DNA of 14,874 nt from CAYTZA01 sp964442365 (lineage in GTDB: Bacteria; Patescibacteriota; Minisyncoccia; Phycocordibacterales; DAORIS01), in assembly GCA_964442365.1 (NCBI GenBank), contig CAYTZA010000013.1:1-14874 (forward strand). Direction: 5' to 3'. The translations under genes were made by a program, and so were the position numbers. The notes under the pieces were generated by a model. It saw only the letters and a list, made by a program, of their open reading frames with translations. It had not been told where the DNA came from and did not search any database. Positions 13,860 through 14,874 of the stretch are shown here, one piece after another (positions within the stretch are counted from its first letter, which is position 1; each line of letters begins with the position of its first letter).

Positions 13860-13865
13860 GCGCAG

Positions 13866-13970
13866 GTTGGGGGTTGGGGGCTAGAGATTAGGGTATAGGG
13901 ATTAGAGAGTTAGGGTGGAGAAATGCGCTTCCCTAATCCCTAAAACCTAGTCCCTAGTTCTCCCCTAGCC
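13866..13970. repeat. TTAGGG-like inverted-repeat island between gatA and the HEPN-like gene
   Basis: The plus strand carries G-tracts (GGGGG twice, then ATTAGGG, ATAGGG, GTTAGGG), and further right it carries their complements (CCCTAATCCCT, AGTCCCTAG). Exact pairings include TAGGGATTAG (13896-13905) with 13933-13942 and GGCTAG (13879-13884) with 13965-13970. It could act as an imperfect terminator hairpin for gatA or form a G-quadruplex on one strand. Such motifs recur between genes in CPR chromosomes, from memory. Confidence 0.65.
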
Positions 13971-13971
13971 T

Positions 13972-14874
13972 TTAACACTCTCCCATAAATTCTTTGCCAG
14001 CATCGAACAATACTTGTTCCTCACCGTGTCTAGCAGTGAGCTGGAGACCCACGGGTAGATCTACACCATCTTTTTTAGAAAATCCGCATGGAATAGAGAT
14101 AGCAGGCATACCTGTAAGGTTTGCAGTAACTGTAAAGATGTCCTCTAGGTACATAGCAACAGGATCAGCTGTCTTCTCACCTATTTTGAAAGCTGGAGAT
14201 GGAGCTGTCGGTGTAGCGATAATATCTACATGTTCAAAAGCTTTGATAAAATCATCGGTAATCATTCTTCTTACAGCATTGGCTCGATTGTAGTAAGCAT
14301 CATAATAGCCAGAAGAAAGTACATAGGTACCGAGAAGAATCCTTCTTATAACCTCCCTTCCCAAGCCAGCCCTTCGAGATTCGAAGTAATCATCGATACC
14401 ATCTTTACCATTTACATGAAGACCGTATCTCATACCATCGAAGCGCGCCATATTGGCAGAGACTTCGGCAGGCATAACAACGTAATAAACCATGAGAGCA
14501 TAAGAAATATTTGGCAAAGAGATCTCTTTTATTTCATAACCCATACTCTTGTAAGTCTCCAGAGATTTTTCGAAAGCCGAGAGAACGTCTTTGTTAATCC
14601 CATCACCTGTAAGAAAATGTCTTGGCACACCTATAACAGGCTTGGCTTTTATCTTCTTTTCTTTGTAGGTATCAATATCGATAGTTGTTCCATCTTTTTC
14701 ATCTTTACCTGCAATCGCCTTGTAAACAATCTCAGCATCAGACACTGTCTTTGCAATTGGTCCAATCTGATCCAATGAAGAACCCATTGCCATTACTCCG
14801 TATCTCGAAACTCGACCATAAGTCGGCTTAAGTCCAACTACTCCACAAAAACTAGCAGGCTGTCTTATAGATCC
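13972..14874 (-). CDS. gatA: glutamyl-tRNA(Gln) amidotransferase subunit A, 3' part
   Basis: The window holds the last 300 residues; the 5' end lies beyond the right edge. GatA hydrolyses glutamine and passes the ammonia to GatB for conversion of Glu-tRNA(Gln) to Gln-tRNA(Gln) in the GatCAB complex. The first residues in view (GSIRQPASFCGVVGLKPTYG) are the amidase signature, with the nucleophilic Ser of GGSIR at the very edge. SSLDQIGPIAKTVSDAEI, FEHVDIIATPTAPSPAF and LTGMPAISIPCGF follow in normal order. No internal stop or frameshift is seen. This is a housekeeping gene outside the element. Confidence 0.97.
   Translation of the reverse strand, partial: GSIRQPASFCGVVGLKPTYGRVSRYGVMAMGSSLDQIGPIAKTVSDAEIVYKAIAGKDEKDGTTIDIDTYKEKKIKAKPVIGVPRHFLTGDGINKDVLSAFEKSLETYKSMGYEIKEISLPNISYALMVYYVVMPAEVSANMARFDGMRYGLHVNGKDGIDDYFESRRAGLGREVIRRILLGTYVLSSGYYDAYYNRANAVRRMITDDFIKAFEHVDIIATPTAPSPAFKIGEKTADPVAMYLEDIFTVTANLTGMPAISIPCGFSKKDGVDLPVGLQLTARHGEEQVLFDAGKEFMGEC

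Noticed and set aside
14230..14778. 182-codon open frame on the plus strand opposite gatA
   Set aside because: It is entirely antisense to a conserved gatA frame and shows no recognisable protein features; it is a shadow frame.
1..14874. CRISPR array or insertion sequence
   Set aside because: No regularly spaced direct repeats, Cas genes, or DDE or HUH transposase motifs are seen; the only recombinase is the serine type.

Overview
The window looks like a stretch of a Patescibacteria (CPR, probably Parcubacteria-like) chromosome carrying an integrated mobile element. The basis is indirect. Initiator tRNA-Met has no encoded CCA. The core genes at the right edge are gatA and a membrane-anchored HEPN-like protein of a type I associate with CPR genomes. 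Most starts lack a Shine-Dalgarno sequence, and several TATAAT boxes lie so close to the start codon that the transcripts would be almost leaderless. The genetic code is standard, with TAA and TGA both used as stops.

Left edge (1-871): the 5' half of a tRNA on the minus strand, a helix-turn-helix plus LAGLIDADG-like gene whose reading frame runs straight into that tRNA, and an intact initiator tRNA-Met on the plus strand. Integration and replication module (831-6163, minus strand): a large serine recombinase whose last 13 codons and stop are the antisense of tRNA-fMet; a recombinase leader with two interleaved inverted repeats; two small coupled ORFs; a Cys/His zinc-finger protein; and a primase-polymerase/AAA+ helicase fusion. 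This is the layout of an integrative plasmid or similar element sitting in the tRNA-fMet gene.

Centre (6342-10723): a probable winged-helix protein on the minus strand is divergent from a four-gene plus-strand operon. The operon begins with a compact, almost fully paired RNA candidate (about 7157-7287, with GAAA and UUCG tetraloops). It then encodes a two-TM small protein, a secreted or anchored coiled-coil repeat protein, a PrsW-like intramembrane protease with three tandem 87-residue C-terminal repeats, and a protein with two FtsK-gamma-like winged helices. This block is the best candidate for an undescribed system: a structured RNA leader controlling a cell-envelope protease and its likely partner.

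Right cargo (10795-13028, minus strand): a retropepsin-like aspartic protease overlapping a small DUF5678-like protein, a DUF2726-type nuclease, a HEPN-motif protein and a membrane-anchored four-cysteine protein. This cluster resembles accessory defence cargo, but no function is proven. Right edge (13029-14874): a weak tRNA-like fragment that might mark the far end of the element, the host HEPN-like membrane protein, a TTAGGG-like inverted-repeat island, and the 3' part of gatA.
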